From positions 48,666 to 112,665 of the forward strand of contig JAUNJN010000003.1 of NCBI GenBank assembly GCA_030533235.1: a stretch of DNA of 64,000 nt. The letters are read 5' to 3'. The position numbers were made by a program, and so were the translations under genes. The stretch's first letter is position 1. Each line of letters begins with the position of its first letter. This stretch comes from Eubacteriales bacterium. GTDB lineage: Bacteria; Bacillota; Clostridia; Lachnospirales; Lachnospiraceae. Below the pieces are notes generated by a model. It saw only the letters and a list, made by a program, of their open reading frames with translations, had not been told where the DNA came from and ran no database searches. Of this stretch, positions 1 to 10,375 are shown one piece after another.

Positions 1-943
1 TTTTATGTGCGCCGAGGTAACTCAAAATATCATCCGTACGCTCCAATGAAATGGACATGTCTCCATCTTTCTTCTTTATCTTATGATCCGCAACCGTTAT
101 CGGTCTGTAATCCGCAACAGCAGCGGATTTAATTATTATATCCTGTTCATCTGCCACAGCCGTAACTGCCTCATACATATCTTTTGCTGACGTGATTTGC
201 AATACATTGACAAACATCGGTGCATCAAGACTTGTCTGCCCGGTAACGAGCGTAACCTCTGCCCCGCGAAGCATCGCACGTCTAGCTACGGCATACCCCA
301 TTTTCCCTGTAGAATGGTTCGTAATGTAACGAACCGGATCAATTGCCTCCATAGTTGCACCTGCTGTTACAAGCACCTTTTTCCCTGTAAGGTCCTTTTC
401 CTTTGCACATGCACGCAAAATATATTCAACCAACACATCTTCTGGCGGAAGCTTTCCCTTTCCGATGTCACGGCAGGCAAGAAATCCCTCATCCGCCTCA
501 ATAATCTCATACCCGTAAGTGCGAAGCGTATTCATGTTGTTTTGAACAATTGGATTCTCATACATATGAACATTCATGGACGGTGCAAGCATCACCGGAC
601 ATGTTGCAGGTAAAATCGTTGTTGTCAGCATATCGTCCGCTATCCCGTGTGCAATTTTTCCAAGTACATCCGCACTCGCAGGTGCAATCAGTATTGCATC
701 CGCCGTTGAACCGAGTGTCACATGAGGTACATGAATATCCATGCTTCGATCAAATACATTTGTATAGCACCGATTTGCCGTAAGTGTCTCAAATGTTTCC
801 GGTGTAATAAAATGCGTCGCATTTTCAGTCATAACAACATGCACATCCGCATGAAGCTTCACAAGCATACTTGCCACGTTTGCCATCTTATACGCAGCAA
901 TTCCGCCACTTACTCCCAAAACTATTTTTTTACCGGTCAGCAT
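1..943 (-). CDS. coaBC: Bifunctional phosphopantothenoylcysteine decarboxylase/synthetase CoaBC (3' end cut by window edge)
   Basis: Converts 4'-phosphopantothenate plus cysteine to 4'-phosphopantetheine in the cytosol, the second and third steps of CoA synthesis. The visible 314 residues (family about 400) hold the N-terminal flavoprotein CoaC half with a GVSGGIAAYK start, the PSMN motif followed by HMYENP, and the clamp segment ACRDIGKGK. The CoaB half begins near residue 185 and shows TAGATMEAIDP and the NHSTGKMG signature. The ATG at 943 is preceded by AGGAGGTGAC. It is the last visible gene of the pan operon, 11 bases after panD. The CoaB C-terminus lies outside the window. Confidence 0.95.
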   Translation of the reverse strand, partial: MLTGKKIVLGVSGGIAAYKMANVASMLVKLHADVHVVMTENATHFITPETFETLTANRCYTNVFDRSMDIHVPHVTLGSTADAILIAPASADVLGKIAHGIADDMLTTTILPATCPVMLAPSMNVHMYENPIVQNNMNTLRTYGYEIIEADEGFLACRDIGKGKLPPEDVLVEYILRACAKEKDLTGKKVLVTAGATMEAIDPVRYITNHSTGKMGYAVARRAMLRGAEVTLVTGQTSLDAPMFVNVLQITSAKDMYEAVTAVADEQDIIIKSAAVADYRPITVADHKIKKKDGDMSISLERTDDILSYLGAHK

Positions 944-954
944 AAAGTCACCTC

Positions 955-1347
955 CTATGCCATGTCTTCCAATCTTCCGTGTTTCTCATAGTGTGTAACT
1001 CTTGTTACATGATTATTATCATCCACAAATACAACCTTTGGTTTGTTTGTCTCGTATTCCTCCGGTGTCATCTCTGCATAACACATAATGATCACCTTGT
1101 CTCCGGTGGAAACCATACGTGCAGCTGCACCATTTAAGCAAATCATTCCACTGCCTGCTTCGCCTGCAATAACATAGGTTTCAAATCGATTACCGTTATT
1201 GATATCAACAATCTGCACCTTTTCATATTCGAGGATTCCTGCAACCTTCATCAAATCCTCATCAATCGTGATACTTCCTACATAATCAAGCTCCGCCTGA
1301 ACAACCGTCACTCTATGAATCTTACTTTTTAATACATGTATCTGCAT
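955..1347 (-). CDS. panD: Aspartate 1-decarboxylase
   Basis: Pyruvoyl enzyme that decarboxylates aspartate to beta-alanine for pantothenate synthesis. The 130 residues match the usual family length. The self-cleavage site is visible as YVGS at residues 23-26, where the Gly-Ser bond breaks and Ser becomes the pyruvoyl group. NGAAARM, a typical substrate-pocket segment, follows near residue 72. It sits 11 bases downstream of panC and 11 bases upstream of coaBC, so translation is probably coupled within one operon. Confidence 0.96.
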   Translation of the reverse strand: MQIHVLKSKIHRVTVVQAELDYVGSITIDEDLMKVAGILEYEKVQIVDINNGNRFETYVIAGEAGSGMICLNGAAARMVSTGDKVIIMCYAEMTPEEYETNKPKVVFVDDNNHVTRVTHYEKHGRLEDMA

Positions 1348-1358
1348 ATAGTTCTCCT

Positions 1359-2207
1359 TTATACACTCAAATGAAAATTATCAATCAAACGGGCCTCTCC
1401 GCCAATATTTACGGCAATGGCGCAAAGAATCTCACCTTGAATCAAATCTACATTCTTCATCGTATTCCGGTCAACAATCTCTACATAATCAATTGTAGCA
1501 AGCGGCATTGTCGAAATCAACTCACACATTGCCTTCTTTACCGTTTCCGGATTGCGCTCACCGTCCTCAATCATCTTTTTACCCATAAAGATTGCCTTAC
1601 TTAAAATCACAGCCTGTTTTCTGGACTCTTCAGAAAGATAAGTATTTCTTGAACTCTTTGCAAGTCCATCTGCCTCACGTATAATCGGACAACCAACAAT
1701 CTCAATATCCATATTAAGATCCGTTACCATACGCTTTATGACAGCAAGCTGCTGTGCATCCTTTTCACCAAAGTATGCACGGTCCGGCATAACAATATTG
1801 AAAAGCTTGCTGACCACCGTACAAACGCCACGAAAATGTACAGGTCTTGAAAGACCGCACAATGCATTTGTAAGACCGCTCATATCAACAAACGAACAAA
1901 AACCATCCTTGTACATCTCCTCCGGTTCCGGATGAAAAATAAGCTTCGCACCTGCTGCTTCACAAAGCTTAGCATCTGCCTCCAAGTCCCTCGGATAGCT
2001 CTCTAAATCCTCTGTCGGACCAAACTGCATCGGATTGACAAAAATACTGACAACGGCAACATCATTTTCCGCAACCGCACGCTTAATCAGACTTTCGTGA
2101 CCCTCATGCAAATATCCCATGGTCGGCACAAAACCAACACGCTTTCCTTCCTTTTTCCATGCTTTAACTTGTGCACGGACTTCCGCTATTGTAGATACAA
2201 TCTTCAT
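1359..2207 (-). CDS. panC: Pantothenate synthetase (pantoate--beta-alanine ligase)
   Basis: ATP-dependent condensation of pantoate with beta-alanine through a pantoyl-adenylate. The nucleotidyltransferase motif HEGH follows VPTMGYL near the N-terminus, and KSSRNTYLS is the second conserved ATP-binding segment. I place the start at the internal ATG (MKIVSTI, 282 aa). An upstream ATG at 2219 almost touches the AGAGAGGA ribosome site and is too close to be used well. It lies between panB and panD in the same direction with short gaps. Confidence 0.95.
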   Translation of the reverse strand: MKIVSTIAEVRAQVKAWKKEGKRVGFVPTMGYLHEGHESLIKRAVAENDVAVVSIFVNPMQFGPTEDLESYPRDLEADAKLCEAAGAKLIFHPEPEEMYKDGFCSFVDMSGLTNALCGLSRPVHFRGVCTVVSKLFNIVMPDRAYFGEKDAQQLAVIKRMVTDLNMDIEIVGCPIIREADGLAKSSRNTYLSEESRKQAVILSKAIFMGKKMIEDGERNPETVKKAMCELISTMPLATIDYVEIVDRNTMKNVDLIQGEILCAIAVNIGGEARLIDNFHLSV

Positions 2208-2225
2208 GTGTTTACCCATTCCTCT

Positions 2226-3053
2226 CTAGTATAATTTTTCAATCACATCATCGTCAATCGCATATGTATGTGTTGCGGTTGGATATGTGCCATTTTTAAC
2301 CTCTTCAATATATGCTTTAAATGCATCTGTCATAACCTGACCGGTCTCGCCAAATCGCTTTACAAACTTTGGTGTGAAATCACTAAACATACCAAGCATA
2401 TCTGCGTATACGAGCACCTGACCGTCACATCCGGCACCGGCGCCGATTCCGATTGTCGGGATGTCAAGCTTATTTGTAACATAGGTTGCAAGTTTTTCCG
2501 GTACACATTCAAATGTAACCGAAAATGCGCCCGCCTCCTGTACGGCAAGTGCATCCGTAAAAAACTTCTTGGCAGCAGCTTCGCTCTTGCCCTGTACCTT
2601 AAATCCACCAAATGCATTGATTGACTGCGGTGTAAGACCAATATGTGCCATAACCGGTATACCTGCGTCCGTAATCGCTTTTATCTGCGGGCAAACTTCC
2701 ACGCCACCTTCAAGCTTTACAGCCTGCGCACGTGCTTCCTTCATAAGTCTTCCCGCATTCACAACTGCATCATATACAGATGTCTGATACGACATAAACG
2801 GCATATCTACGATAACAAGTGCTTCCTTTGCACCTCTTGCAACCGCTGCGCCATGATGAATCATATCTTCCATCGTAACTGATAATGTATCTTCATATCC
2901 AAGCATAACATTACCCAAAGAATCACCGACTAAAATCGCATCAATTCCCGCACTGTCAATCAGCTTAGCCGTTGAATAATCATACGCAGTAAGCATCGTT
3001 AATTTTTCATGATTTTTCTTTGCCTGCGCAAATGTCACCACTGTCTTTTTCAT
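2226..3053 (-). CDS. panB: 3-methyl-2-oxobutanoate hydroxymethyltransferase
   Basis: Adds the hydroxymethyl group from 5,10-methylene-THF to alpha-ketoisovalerate to give ketopantoate, the first committed pantothenate step. A TIM-barrel protein of about 275 aa with the family segments [28 protein letters not shown] and VKLEGG, and [15 protein letters not shown] near residue 200. The start chosen (MKKTVVTF) is 7 bases after GGGAGGAAC. An in-frame ATG five codons earlier overlaps this ribosome site. It follows the panG-like reductase by 16 bases. Confidence 0.96.
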   Translation of the reverse strand: MKKTVVTFAQAKKNHEKLTMLTAYDYSTAKLIDSAGIDAILVGDSLGNVMLGYEDTLSVTMEDMIHHGAAVARGAKEALVIVDMPFMSYQTSVYDAVVNAGRLMKEARAQAVKLEGGVEVCPQIKAITDAGIPVMAHIGLTPQSINAFGGFKVQGKSEAAAKKFFTDALAVQEAGAFSVTFECVPEKLATYVTNKLDIPTIGIGAGAGCDGQVLVYADMLGMFSDFTPKFVKRFGETGQVMTDAFKAYIEEVKNGTYPTATHTYAIDDDVIEKLY

Positions 3054-3069
3054 ATAAGTTCCTCCCATA

Positions 3070-3951
3070 TTATAACATCTTTTTTAATTTCTCATATGCT
3101 TTCCTTATTTCCTCTTCACCGGTGTTTCCCCGTTGGTTTTGCTCCAATGCTTTTGATTTGGCAAGTTCAGCCAAAATTTTGGAAATAGCTTGATACGAAG
3201 TCAGCTTGTCACCCTCAAGCACCATTAAATGCTTTTTAACAGTCTCAATATCGCACCTTTGTACCGGACCGGTCAATGCATCCTTTGTTCCATACGTGAC
3301 AATGTTTTTTGCGTTATTTAGAAACAACGTAGATAACGCACATTCTGCCTCCTCATGCTCAAAACCGCATTCCATCAAAAGTTCACACGCTGCCTGATAG
3401 AGCCCGACAACGAGATTACTTGCAAACACCGCACTGCTGTGATATTTCACCTTGTCCGATGCAGCAATTATTTTCACCTTGTGTCCAAGCGATACAAACA
3501 GTTTCTCCCACATCGGCAAATATTCCGGGCGGCCTTCAAGCGTGATAAAACAATCCCGAAAGCCTTCGTAGGATGTCAATTTGGAGTTTACAGCATAAAT
3601 GGGATGAATCGAATAACCAAAGATTTGGTTATGCATACCAGAAAACACTTGTGAGGAAAGTGCCCCACTCGTGTGACATAGAATCTTATCGTTCGTGCTC
3701 AACATCATTGGATCGAGCATCTTAGCCATCTCTGCAATCTGCCCATCCGGCACAGTCAAAAATAAAGCATCCGCGTCAAAAACCAGTTTCTCTAAATCTT
3801 CATAGTACTTGGTATCAGTAAATTCCGCCGCCTCCTTTGCGCTTGCTAAGGTTTTACTATAAAACCCAACAACCTCATGTTCCTTTTGTTCCGTCAGGTG
3901 TTTCCCCAAAGTGAAACCCATCCTTCCGGCGCCAATAAATCCAATCTTCAT
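3070..3951 (-). CDS. panG: Rossmann-fold/DUF2520 reductase, probable ketopantoate reductase (PanG type)
   Basis: 293 aa with an N-terminal NAD(P)-binding motif [10 protein letters not shown] at residues 7-16, a Rossmann domain to about residue 130, and an all-helical C-terminal half of the DUF2520 kind. It is the first gene of the operon, directly before panB, panC and panD, and no classical PanE is present here. DUF2520-like PanG enzymes have been described as alternative ketopantoate reductases in Francisella and some Firmicutes. The position fills the missing NADPH step from ketopantoate to pantoate. Fold and cofactor site are visible; the substrate is inferred from context. Confidence 0.75.
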   Translation of the reverse strand: MKIGFIGAGRMGFTLGKHLTEQKEHEVVGFYSKTLASAKEAAEFTDTKYYEDLEKLVFDADALFLTVPDGQIAEMAKMLDPMMLSTNDKILCHTSGALSSQVFSGMHNQIFGYSIHPIYAVNSKLTSYEGFRDCFITLEGRPEYLPMWEKLFVSLGHKVKIIAASDKVKYHSSAVFASNLVVGLYQAACELLMECGFEHEEAECALSTLFLNNAKNIVTYGTKDALTGPVQRCDIETVKKHLMVLEGDKLTSYQAISKILAELAKSKALEQNQRGNTGEEEIRKAYEKLKKML

Positions 3952-4047
3952 ACTACCGACCTCCTTTTTTAAGGATTCCGGTTTGCCTGCATTTTGCTTT
4001 ATTTATTCATTTTCCGGTATGGTTTCTCTCGAATACCATCCAACGGA

Positions 4048-4077
4048 AATATAGCACGAAATCCGGGCAATTGTAAA
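4048..4077 (-). promoter_or_regulatory. Sigma-A-like promoter of the pan/CoA operon
   Basis: On the minus strand, TTTACA at 4077-4072 is followed after 18 bases by TATATT at 4053-4048, about 95 bases before the first operon gene. It is the only good hexamer pair in the gap between guaB and the operon. Confidence 0.5.
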
Positions 4078-4111
4078 TACATAAAAATGATTTAATTGTA
4101 TATTTTTCGGT

Positions 4112-4151
4112 ACATAAAAATCACCGGGTACACGATATATGTTACCCGGTG
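4112..4151 (-). terminator. Intrinsic terminator of guaB
   Basis: Nine-base stem CACCGGGTA (4151-4143) pairing with TACCCGGTG (4130-4122), then a U-rich ATTTTTATG tail on the minus strand, 18 bases past the guaB stop codon. Confidence 0.85.
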
Positions 4152-4168
4152 AAATCATAGTTTTGTAA

Positions 4169-5653
<1,485 letters not shown>

Positions 5654-5681
5654 TTATGAAAAAATAATATCTCATAATTGC

Positions 5682-5709
5682 AAAAAAAGTTGTACGAAAA
5701 CCATACAAC
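5682..5709 (-). terminator. Terminator-like hairpin in the guaB leader
   Basis: On the minus strand GTTGTATG-GTTTT-CGTACAAC forms an 8-bp stem (one wobble) followed directly by seven T. It lies between the predicted guaB transcription start (about 5734) and the guaB ATG, so it could attenuate guaB. It could also be the end of cheX transcription, because cheX stops at 5803 just upstream. Confidence 0.7.
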
Positions 5710-5725
5710 ATTTATTGCTTGAATC

Positions 5726-5780
5726 TAAAATATAGGGATTATGCTAACACCATCCCCGTAGGATGTCAACCTATATTTTA
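5726..5780 (-). promoter_or_regulatory. guaB promoter enclosed by an 11-bp perfect inverted repeat
   Basis: TTGACA at 5769-5764, a 17-base spacer, then TAGCAT at 5746-5741, which carries a TG one base upstream (extended -10). The whole promoter sits between arms TAAAATATAGG (5726-5736) and CCTATATTTTA (5770-5780). The spacer itself has a smaller CATCC/GGATG inverted repeat. This looks like an operator arrangement, but no known regulator motif was recognised. Confidence 0.65.
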
Positions 5781-5802
5781 ACGATTTATTAATTTTGTAG
5801 AA

Positions 5803-6276
5803 TTACTCTTTAAATATGCAAATATAAAGACTCATATATTCGACGCCGTCCTTTAAAAGCGGCACACGGATACCATCAATATCCGAATGCATTTGAATAC
5901 CGTCACCACATATCGCAATCGGTGGCGTAATATCAATTAAAATGCCCTGTGTAGAAAAAACAGTCGCGGTATTTCCCATAATCATGTTTGACAATTCGTT
6001 CAATGCAGATGCTGACATCTCGTCAATCTCCGTCACCTGCATACCAAACATCATGCGCGAGGCAACCTCAAGTGCAATTTTTTCCTCCATTGCAAGGACA
6101 ACTTGTCCTCTCATCTCTCCGACAACACCAACCTGAATCGCATACATTCGATTCTTTAATTTGAAATCCGTTTTTTCAGGATGTCCAACCGTAAGATCTA
6201 TCTGTGTAACACTTTTCATAACAGAGATGCTACATTGTAAAAATGGATTAATATGATTCACGTTCATAACAGGCAT
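5803..6276 (-). CDS. cheX: CheX/CheC-family chemotaxis phosphatase
   Basis: 157 aa single-domain protein of the CheC-FliY-CheX family, which dephosphorylates CheY-P in the cytosol. The active-site helix is visible as ALNELSNMIMGN, giving the family Glu-x-x-Asn pair at E94 and N97. Only one such helix is present, as expected for CheX rather than CheC. The first ATG (MPVMNV) has GGAG nine bases upstream and is preferred to the ATG three codons later. It stands apart from other che genes, between the LTA-synthase gene and guaB. Confidence 0.85.
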   Translation of the reverse strand: MPVMNVNHINPFLQCSISVMKSVTQIDLTVGHPEKTDFKLKNRMYAIQVGVVGEMRGQVVLAMEEKIALEVASRMMFGMQVTEIDEMSASALNELSNMIMGNTATVFSTQGILIDITPPIAICGDGIQMHSDIDGIRVPLLKDGVEYMSLYICIFKE

Positions 6277-6348
6277 CTGTTATCACTCCAATCTCTCTCT
6301 TTCGTAATATAATACATTATACATGATTCAATACACTTTTTCAAATTA

Positions 6349-8367
6349 TTATTCAAAAATAAACATATTGGATTCACTTAATATATGTTTGGATTCATCC
6401 ACCTGTTTTACAGTGATTTTTGTCCCTGCATCCAATGTTTCGTCGACAATCATCAAGGTGTTTTGATCAATATAGTTTGTTTTTGTCAACTCATCATCTA
6501 CATATATAGTTGAAAATTCATTAAAGTTTTCTCCGTATACATAAACGCGCCCCGAGCGATTTTCGACACCTGTAACCGTAATGATATCAACGCCTCTTTG
6601 CATATGATTTTCAAGCAATGGGCGGCGTCCGTTATACATATAACACTCGCCGAACAACATGTCATATGCATAAAGCTCTAATTTCTCGTCACGTTCCTTT
6701 CCATGATAGAGTCTCTGAATCTTTTGAGCATATCCATCCGGCATATTAAGTGCCTGAAACAAACGTGTTGAAAGCTCATATGACATAATATCGCGGTCCA
6801 TTAATTTCAAATTAATATTGTTGACAATAATGTACTCCGTCTGAAACATCGTACTGTTCGGCAAACGTTCCTCCGTCAAGTCCAAGGTCGGCAAATGATC
6901 GCCATACAGCACAAGCACATACTCCTCTCCGTATGCATCCAACATACCAATCAGATTGTCAATCATTTGATCCATTTCATAAATCTGATTCACATAATAA
7001 TGAAATTTCGGTTCAACTTCTTTGTCATCATAGGTAATCTGAATATGGTCCACACAACTGTCTGGTTCAGACGGATACTGTCCATGTCCCTGCACACTGA
7101 TTGTATATACAAGATCCGGTCGTGTCGGCGTATCCTGTAAACATTTCATGATATCATCCACAAGTGTCTTATCCTTTGCCCATCCTGTCGATGTATATTC
7201 CACATCATACATATATTCCAAAGAAATAAATGCATCAAAGCCCATCTCATCATATACATTTTCACGATCATAAAATGATCCTACATTGTTATGAATTGCA
7301 TAAGCCCCATAACCTTGCTTTTTTAATAAGCTGCACATACTCTCAACCGGTGTATGATTAATCGTAGTTTTATACGGGTACTCTCCTGCTCCGAAAAAGC
7401 TGGAACGAAGCCCGGTCAATACCTCAAATTCGGTGTTGGCAGTTCCTGCACCGAGTGCCGGAACCGTAAGATATCCTGACGGAAACTCTTCCTTTAATCT
7501 CGTAAAAGTCGGCACCGGATTTTTACTCATCGAAAGACCGATTACATCATTTGGATCAAAGAAAGATTCCAGCTGAATCACAATTATATTTGGTTTTTTT
7601 GTTTCCCCATGCTGCTTTAAATCCATCAGATTACTTTTCAGTATAAGCATTGCAGACTCATTGTAATAATCCGGCTTTGAAATACCATTGTCAATAATAC
7701 TGTTGGAAAAGCAATATGCAAATCCATAATCCTCGTATGCCATTCCAAGATTTGCAAAATCATCGGAAATAATATTATGCTTCATATTGTAGTTTGTAAG
7801 CACGCTAATACCAATCCATGACAGCACACAGGCAAGCATGGTTCCTTTAATCTTACGTGATCCCTCAAATCTTGGTGTTTTGATAAACAGAAATACAAGT
7901 CCGATTAAAAATAGTATTATCAACACAACAAGTCCGATTTGTTGCCATTTTTTGAGATAGACATCCAACATACTAAGGACATCGCCTACCATAAGGAAAT
8001 CAATGGCAGCAAACGGTGTGACACGATAACCCAAAACAACAAAATTGACAATCCCGCATATAAGCCACACTGATGAAATGATAATCATTCCAAATACACG
8101 TTTTCTAAGAAACAACGCAAACAGCAGTGTAAAAAATATAATGGATACATTATATAAAAATACAAGCGGGGAACGCACCAAAAATAATAATCCTGATACA
8201 ATTGATCTTCTTCCGAGCATTTCCAAAACAAGCTCAATTCCGAGCGCTGTAAGAAAGCATTTAAAAATCCACGTATGAACCGAATATTCAACTATTGATT
8301 TGACTTTGTTCTTTTTCTTCTCCATGTTATTCACCAATTCACTATCGACATTGTATTCTTTATACAA
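6349..8367 (-). CDS. LTA synthase-family phosphoglycerol transferase (sulfatase fold)
   Basis: 672 aa membrane protein with about five helices in residues 30-190, then an extracellular sulfatase-type domain from about 258. IVIQLESF holds the metal-binding Glu267, and GAGTANTEF places Thr309 where LtaS carries its catalytic Thr. VLYGDHLPTL supplies the Asp/His metal ligands. The family transfers glycerol-phosphate from phosphatidylglycerol onto glycolipid or polymer acceptors; the actual polymer here is unknown. The C-terminal ~90 residues after the sulfatase domain look like a small beta-rich add-on. The start is probably TTG at 8367 with a weak ribosome site; the ATG at 8325 is an alternative. 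Confidence 0.85.
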   Translation of the reverse strand: MYKEYNVDSELVNNMEKKKNKVKSIVEYSVHTWIFKCFLTALGIELVLEMLGRRSIVSGLLFLVRSPLVFLYNVSIIFFTLLFALFLRKRVFGMIIISSVWLICGIVNFVVLGYRVTPFAAIDFLMVGDVLSMLDVYLKKWQQIGLVVLIILFLIGLVFLFIKTPRFEGSRKIKGTMLACVLSWIGISVLTNYNMKHNIISDDFANLGMAYEDYGFAYCFSNSIIDNGISKPDYYNESAMLILKSNLMDLKQHGETKKPNIIVIQLESFFDPNDVIGLSMSKNPVPTFTRLKEEFPSGYLTVPALGAGTANTEFEVLTGLRSSFFGAGEYPYKTTINHTPVESMCSLLKKQGYGAYAIHNNVGSFYDRENVYDEMGFDAFISLEYMYDVEYTSTGWAKDKTLVDDIMKCLQDTPTRPDLVYTISVQGHGQYPSEPDSCVDHIQITYDDKEVEPKFHYYVNQIYEMDQMIDNLIGMLDAYGEEYVLVLYGDHLPTLDLTEERLPNSTMFQTEYIIVNNINLKLMDRDIMSYELSTRLFQALNMPDGYAQKIQRLYHGKERDEKLELYAYDMLFGECYMYNGRRPLLENHMQRGVDIITVTGVENRSGRVYVYGENFNEFSTIYVDDELTKTNYIDQNTLMIVDETLDAGTKITVKQVDESKHILSESNMFIFE

Positions 8368-8390
8368 AATACTTCTCTTTTTACCCGATA

Positions 8391-8418
8391 ATTATATCAG
8401 ACATACTTATTTTTTCAA
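8391..8418 (-). promoter_or_regulatory. Sigma-A-like promoter of the LTA-synthase-family gene
   Basis: Minus-strand TTGAAA (8418-8413), 16-base spacer, TATAAT (8396-8391), 23 bases before the proposed TTG start. Confidence 0.55.
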
Positions 8419-8519
8419 TAACAGAATCTTCTAATATGCATGAAAATATTATGAAATCAACTAAAAACAACCGTTTTTTTACATGAAATAATAAAACAAA
8501 AATATTTTTAAATTAAGTA

Positions 8520-8548
8520 TTGACACCTAAAGACTCGTATGTTAATAT
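8520..8548 (+). promoter_or_regulatory. Promoter of tRNA-Gly
   Basis: Consensus TTGACA at 8520-8525, 17-base spacer, TAATAT at 8543-8548; the mature tRNA begins 41 bases downstream. Confidence 0.75.
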
Positions 8549-8589
8549 ATGTCTTGTCGTTAAGACAACAACAAAAAATACAGACATTT

Positions 8590-8661
<72 letters not shown>

Positions 8662-8670
8662 CTTTTTATG

Positions 8671-8703
8671 AAAAAAGGATATCCGATATGGATATCCTTT
8701 TTT
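8671..8703 (+). terminator. Terminator of tRNA-Gly
   Basis: A7-flanked stem GGATATCC-GATAT-GGATATCC followed by seven T; symmetric, so it could stop transcription on either strand. Confidence 0.85.
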
Positions 8704-8729
8704 CATATCAAGCACATCCTGTGCTCGAA

Positions 8730-8850
8730 GTTCGATCTTCTCGTCTCCCGACTCGGTCCGCGCATAACAGGTGCCACCGGCACCTTGCGCCGTCTCGCGC
8801 TCTTTTTTTTGCTCGGAAAGCCTTGAATTTACTGGCTTTCCTTATTTTTT
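8730..8850 (+). repeat. ~120-bp structured repeat, copy A
   Basis: Near-identical to 10120-10241, with two substitutions across a ~70-bp core. The order is a tRNA T-arm-like GTTCGATC segment, a nested hairpin (GCGCA outer stem, GGTGCC/GGCACC inner stem, 8761-8790), the 18-bp tRNA-Gly core (8790-8807), then hairpin GGAAAGCC (8815-8822)/GGCTTTCC (8834-8841) with a TTATTTTTT tail. The last part is a good plus-strand terminator. It probably represents older sequence once adjacent to tRNA-Gly that was displaced by insertion. Confidence 0.8.
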
Positions 8851-8955
8851 GTCTCGCAAAAGGTTGTAGATAGGTTGCTATGCCCCAACATTTCTCGAAT
8901 ACAATCCAACGGAACTTGATTTCTAACCTCTTCACGAACGACATGATTTGCTGAT

Positions 8956-9567
8956 TTAAATTTCTTCGTTTATTTCATTTTTTGCAATGTCAAAATCATC
9001 CTCTAACTGCCTATCATATTTCTCTCTTGATTTCTTTGCGACTATAAAACATGCAAAATACAAAATCCACACGACAGCAACCAAACAAACCATAATATTA
9101 CGCCTGAATTTCATCTTATCAATTGTCTTGCGATTCATTTTGTCCACTTGACTGTTAAACGTCTTGATTGCTTCTCTTTGTGCATCGGATTCCTCTAATG
9201 TCAATGAACCATATTCCTTATAATAGTCTCCGACTAATATACTACCCTTCGCATAGCCATCAACCGTGCACCATAACACACCATCATTTTCCACATCTTC
9301 ATAGAAATAGCAATCATGATCGTATGATGTCAAAACGCGAATCACTTTACCCTCAAGTTCCGTTTTAAAACATTCAATATTATCGTTTTGTTCCCAATCA
9401 CGAATAGCACCATTTTTGAACGTTTCATATGTTACTACGTCATAATAGTGCGACTCAAAGCAATGTTTTTCAAAGTCATTAATATATATTCTTCCCATAA
9501 ATGTATTGGGAAAAAATACATTTATCAACAAAAAACAAGAAAGAACTATTAGTATACCTTTCTTCAT
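8956..9567 (-). CDS. Hypothetical membrane protein, possible immunity-type protein
   Basis: 203 aa, family not recognised. An N-terminal signal-anchor (residues 4-22) is followed by an extracytoplasmic domain of about 130 residues with four cysteines (C36, C66, C86, C99). A second membrane helix lies at about 158-178, with a charged cytosolic tail ending in acidic residues. The start has AGGGGG a few bases upstream. It follows the decayed toxin-like fragments at 9583-9998, as a membrane protein follows the intact toxin-like gene at 11278. That parallel is the only reason to suggest an immunity role. It lies between repeat copies A and B. Confidence 0.6.
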   Translation of the reverse strand: MKKGILIVLSCFLLINVFFPNTFMGRIYINDFEKHCFESHYYDVVTYETFKNGAIRDWEQNDNIECFKTELEGKVIRVLTSYDHDCYFYEDVENDGVLWCTVDGYAKGSILVGDYYKEYGSLTLEESDAQREAIKTFNSQVDKMNRKTIDKMKFRRNIMVCLVAVVWILYFACFIVAKKSREKYDRQLEDDFDIAKNEINEEI

Positions 9568-9582
9568 AAAATCCCCCTGATT

Positions 9583-9825
9583 TTACATTTCAATAAATTC
9601 ATTACTTGATAAAAGCAAAGAACGGAAAAAGTCCGCCGCTGTTTTATTGATTTGATTATTAGTATAATTGGCATTTGTTTCTAATTCATTCATTAGGACG
9701 CTAATTCCAACCCCTCTGTCTCCATCGCCCAAATTGCATATCAATCTGTATTTTTGGAACAGATTTGGCAAATCTTCTATCGGAGGTATTCTAGCGATAA
9801 CTCCCCAAAGTAATCCATTCTTCAA
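9583..9825 (-). pseudogene. C-terminal-like fragment of an accessory protein
   Basis: 80 codons read from a TTG at 9825 that overlaps the TGA of the preceding small frame (TTGA). There is no usable ribosome site and no ATG. The peptide begins abruptly with KNGLLWG and contains GDGDRGVGI and an Asn-rich stretch. It could be the displaced second half of the frame at 9822-9998 after a frameshift, or a recombination remnant. No family was recognised. It sits 15 bases before the membrane-protein gene at 8956-9567. Confidence 0.45.
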
Positions 9826-9998
9826 ATTTCCAACGGTACCATAAGAGCAACCCCAATATTATCAACTTTTTGCTTCTCTTTACAAAGCCTTGATGCAAGT
9901 GTTGCTATGTTATTAGAAATCTCACCAAAACCCGAACCAATACCTGCAACGTCTATGTTTTGAATTTGAGAACAAACAGCGTTTATATTCTCCCCCAT
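9822..9998 (-). pseudogene. Remnant of a helical type VII-like secretion N-domain
   Basis: 58 codons from ATG 9998 to TGA 9822, without a clear ribosome site. The peptide has the amphipathic pattern of WXG100/LXG-like N-domains (IQNIDVAGIGSGFGEISNN, then IATLASRL, then VDNIGVAL) and resembles in style the N-terminus of the intact protein at 11278-12309. It stops where such domains normally continue into a second helix. The reading continues in another frame at 9583-9825, which suggests a disrupted toxin gene. The similarity is by pattern only. Confidence 0.4.
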
Positions 9999-10375
9999 TA
10001 AATTAAATCTATTGCTCTGAATGAATTATATGCTATGTACAAAAATGTTGATGTCAGTTTTATAGTAAAATGACGTGCTGAACCTCCCTATTTTACTAAG
10101 TTTTTTAAACAGATTATAATTCGATCCCTTCTCGTCTCCCGACTCAGTCCGCTCATAACAGGTGCCACCGGCACCTTGCGCCGTCTCGCGCTCTTTTTTT
10201 GCTCGGAAAGCATATCAAAATACTGGCTTTTCTTATTTTTTGTCCTACAAAATTTTGATGTCAGTCAAATTATTTGCTTAAAAAAACCTATTTATTAAGT
10301 CTACTGTTTCCTCTTCAGCCAAAGGATTATATATGTATGATAATGTTATAGATAAATCATAAAGAATATAATATT
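9999..10375. other. Gene-free stretch inside the accessory island
   Basis: 377 bases with no supportable coding region. They hold an isolated minus-strand TATAAT near 10030, repeat copy B (10120-10241), and AT-rich sequence after it in which I see nothing else. Confidence 0.6.
10120..10241 (+). repeat. ~120-bp structured repeat, copy B
   Basis: Second copy of the element at 8730-8850, same orientation. It keeps the GGTGCC/GGCACC hairpin (10161-10175) and the 18-bp tRNA-Gly core (10181-10198). The terminator hairpin has one changed pair (GGAAAGC 10205-10211 with GCTTTTC 10226-10232) and the same T-rich tail. The two copies bracket a 1.27-kb segment carrying 8956-9998. Confidence 0.8.
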
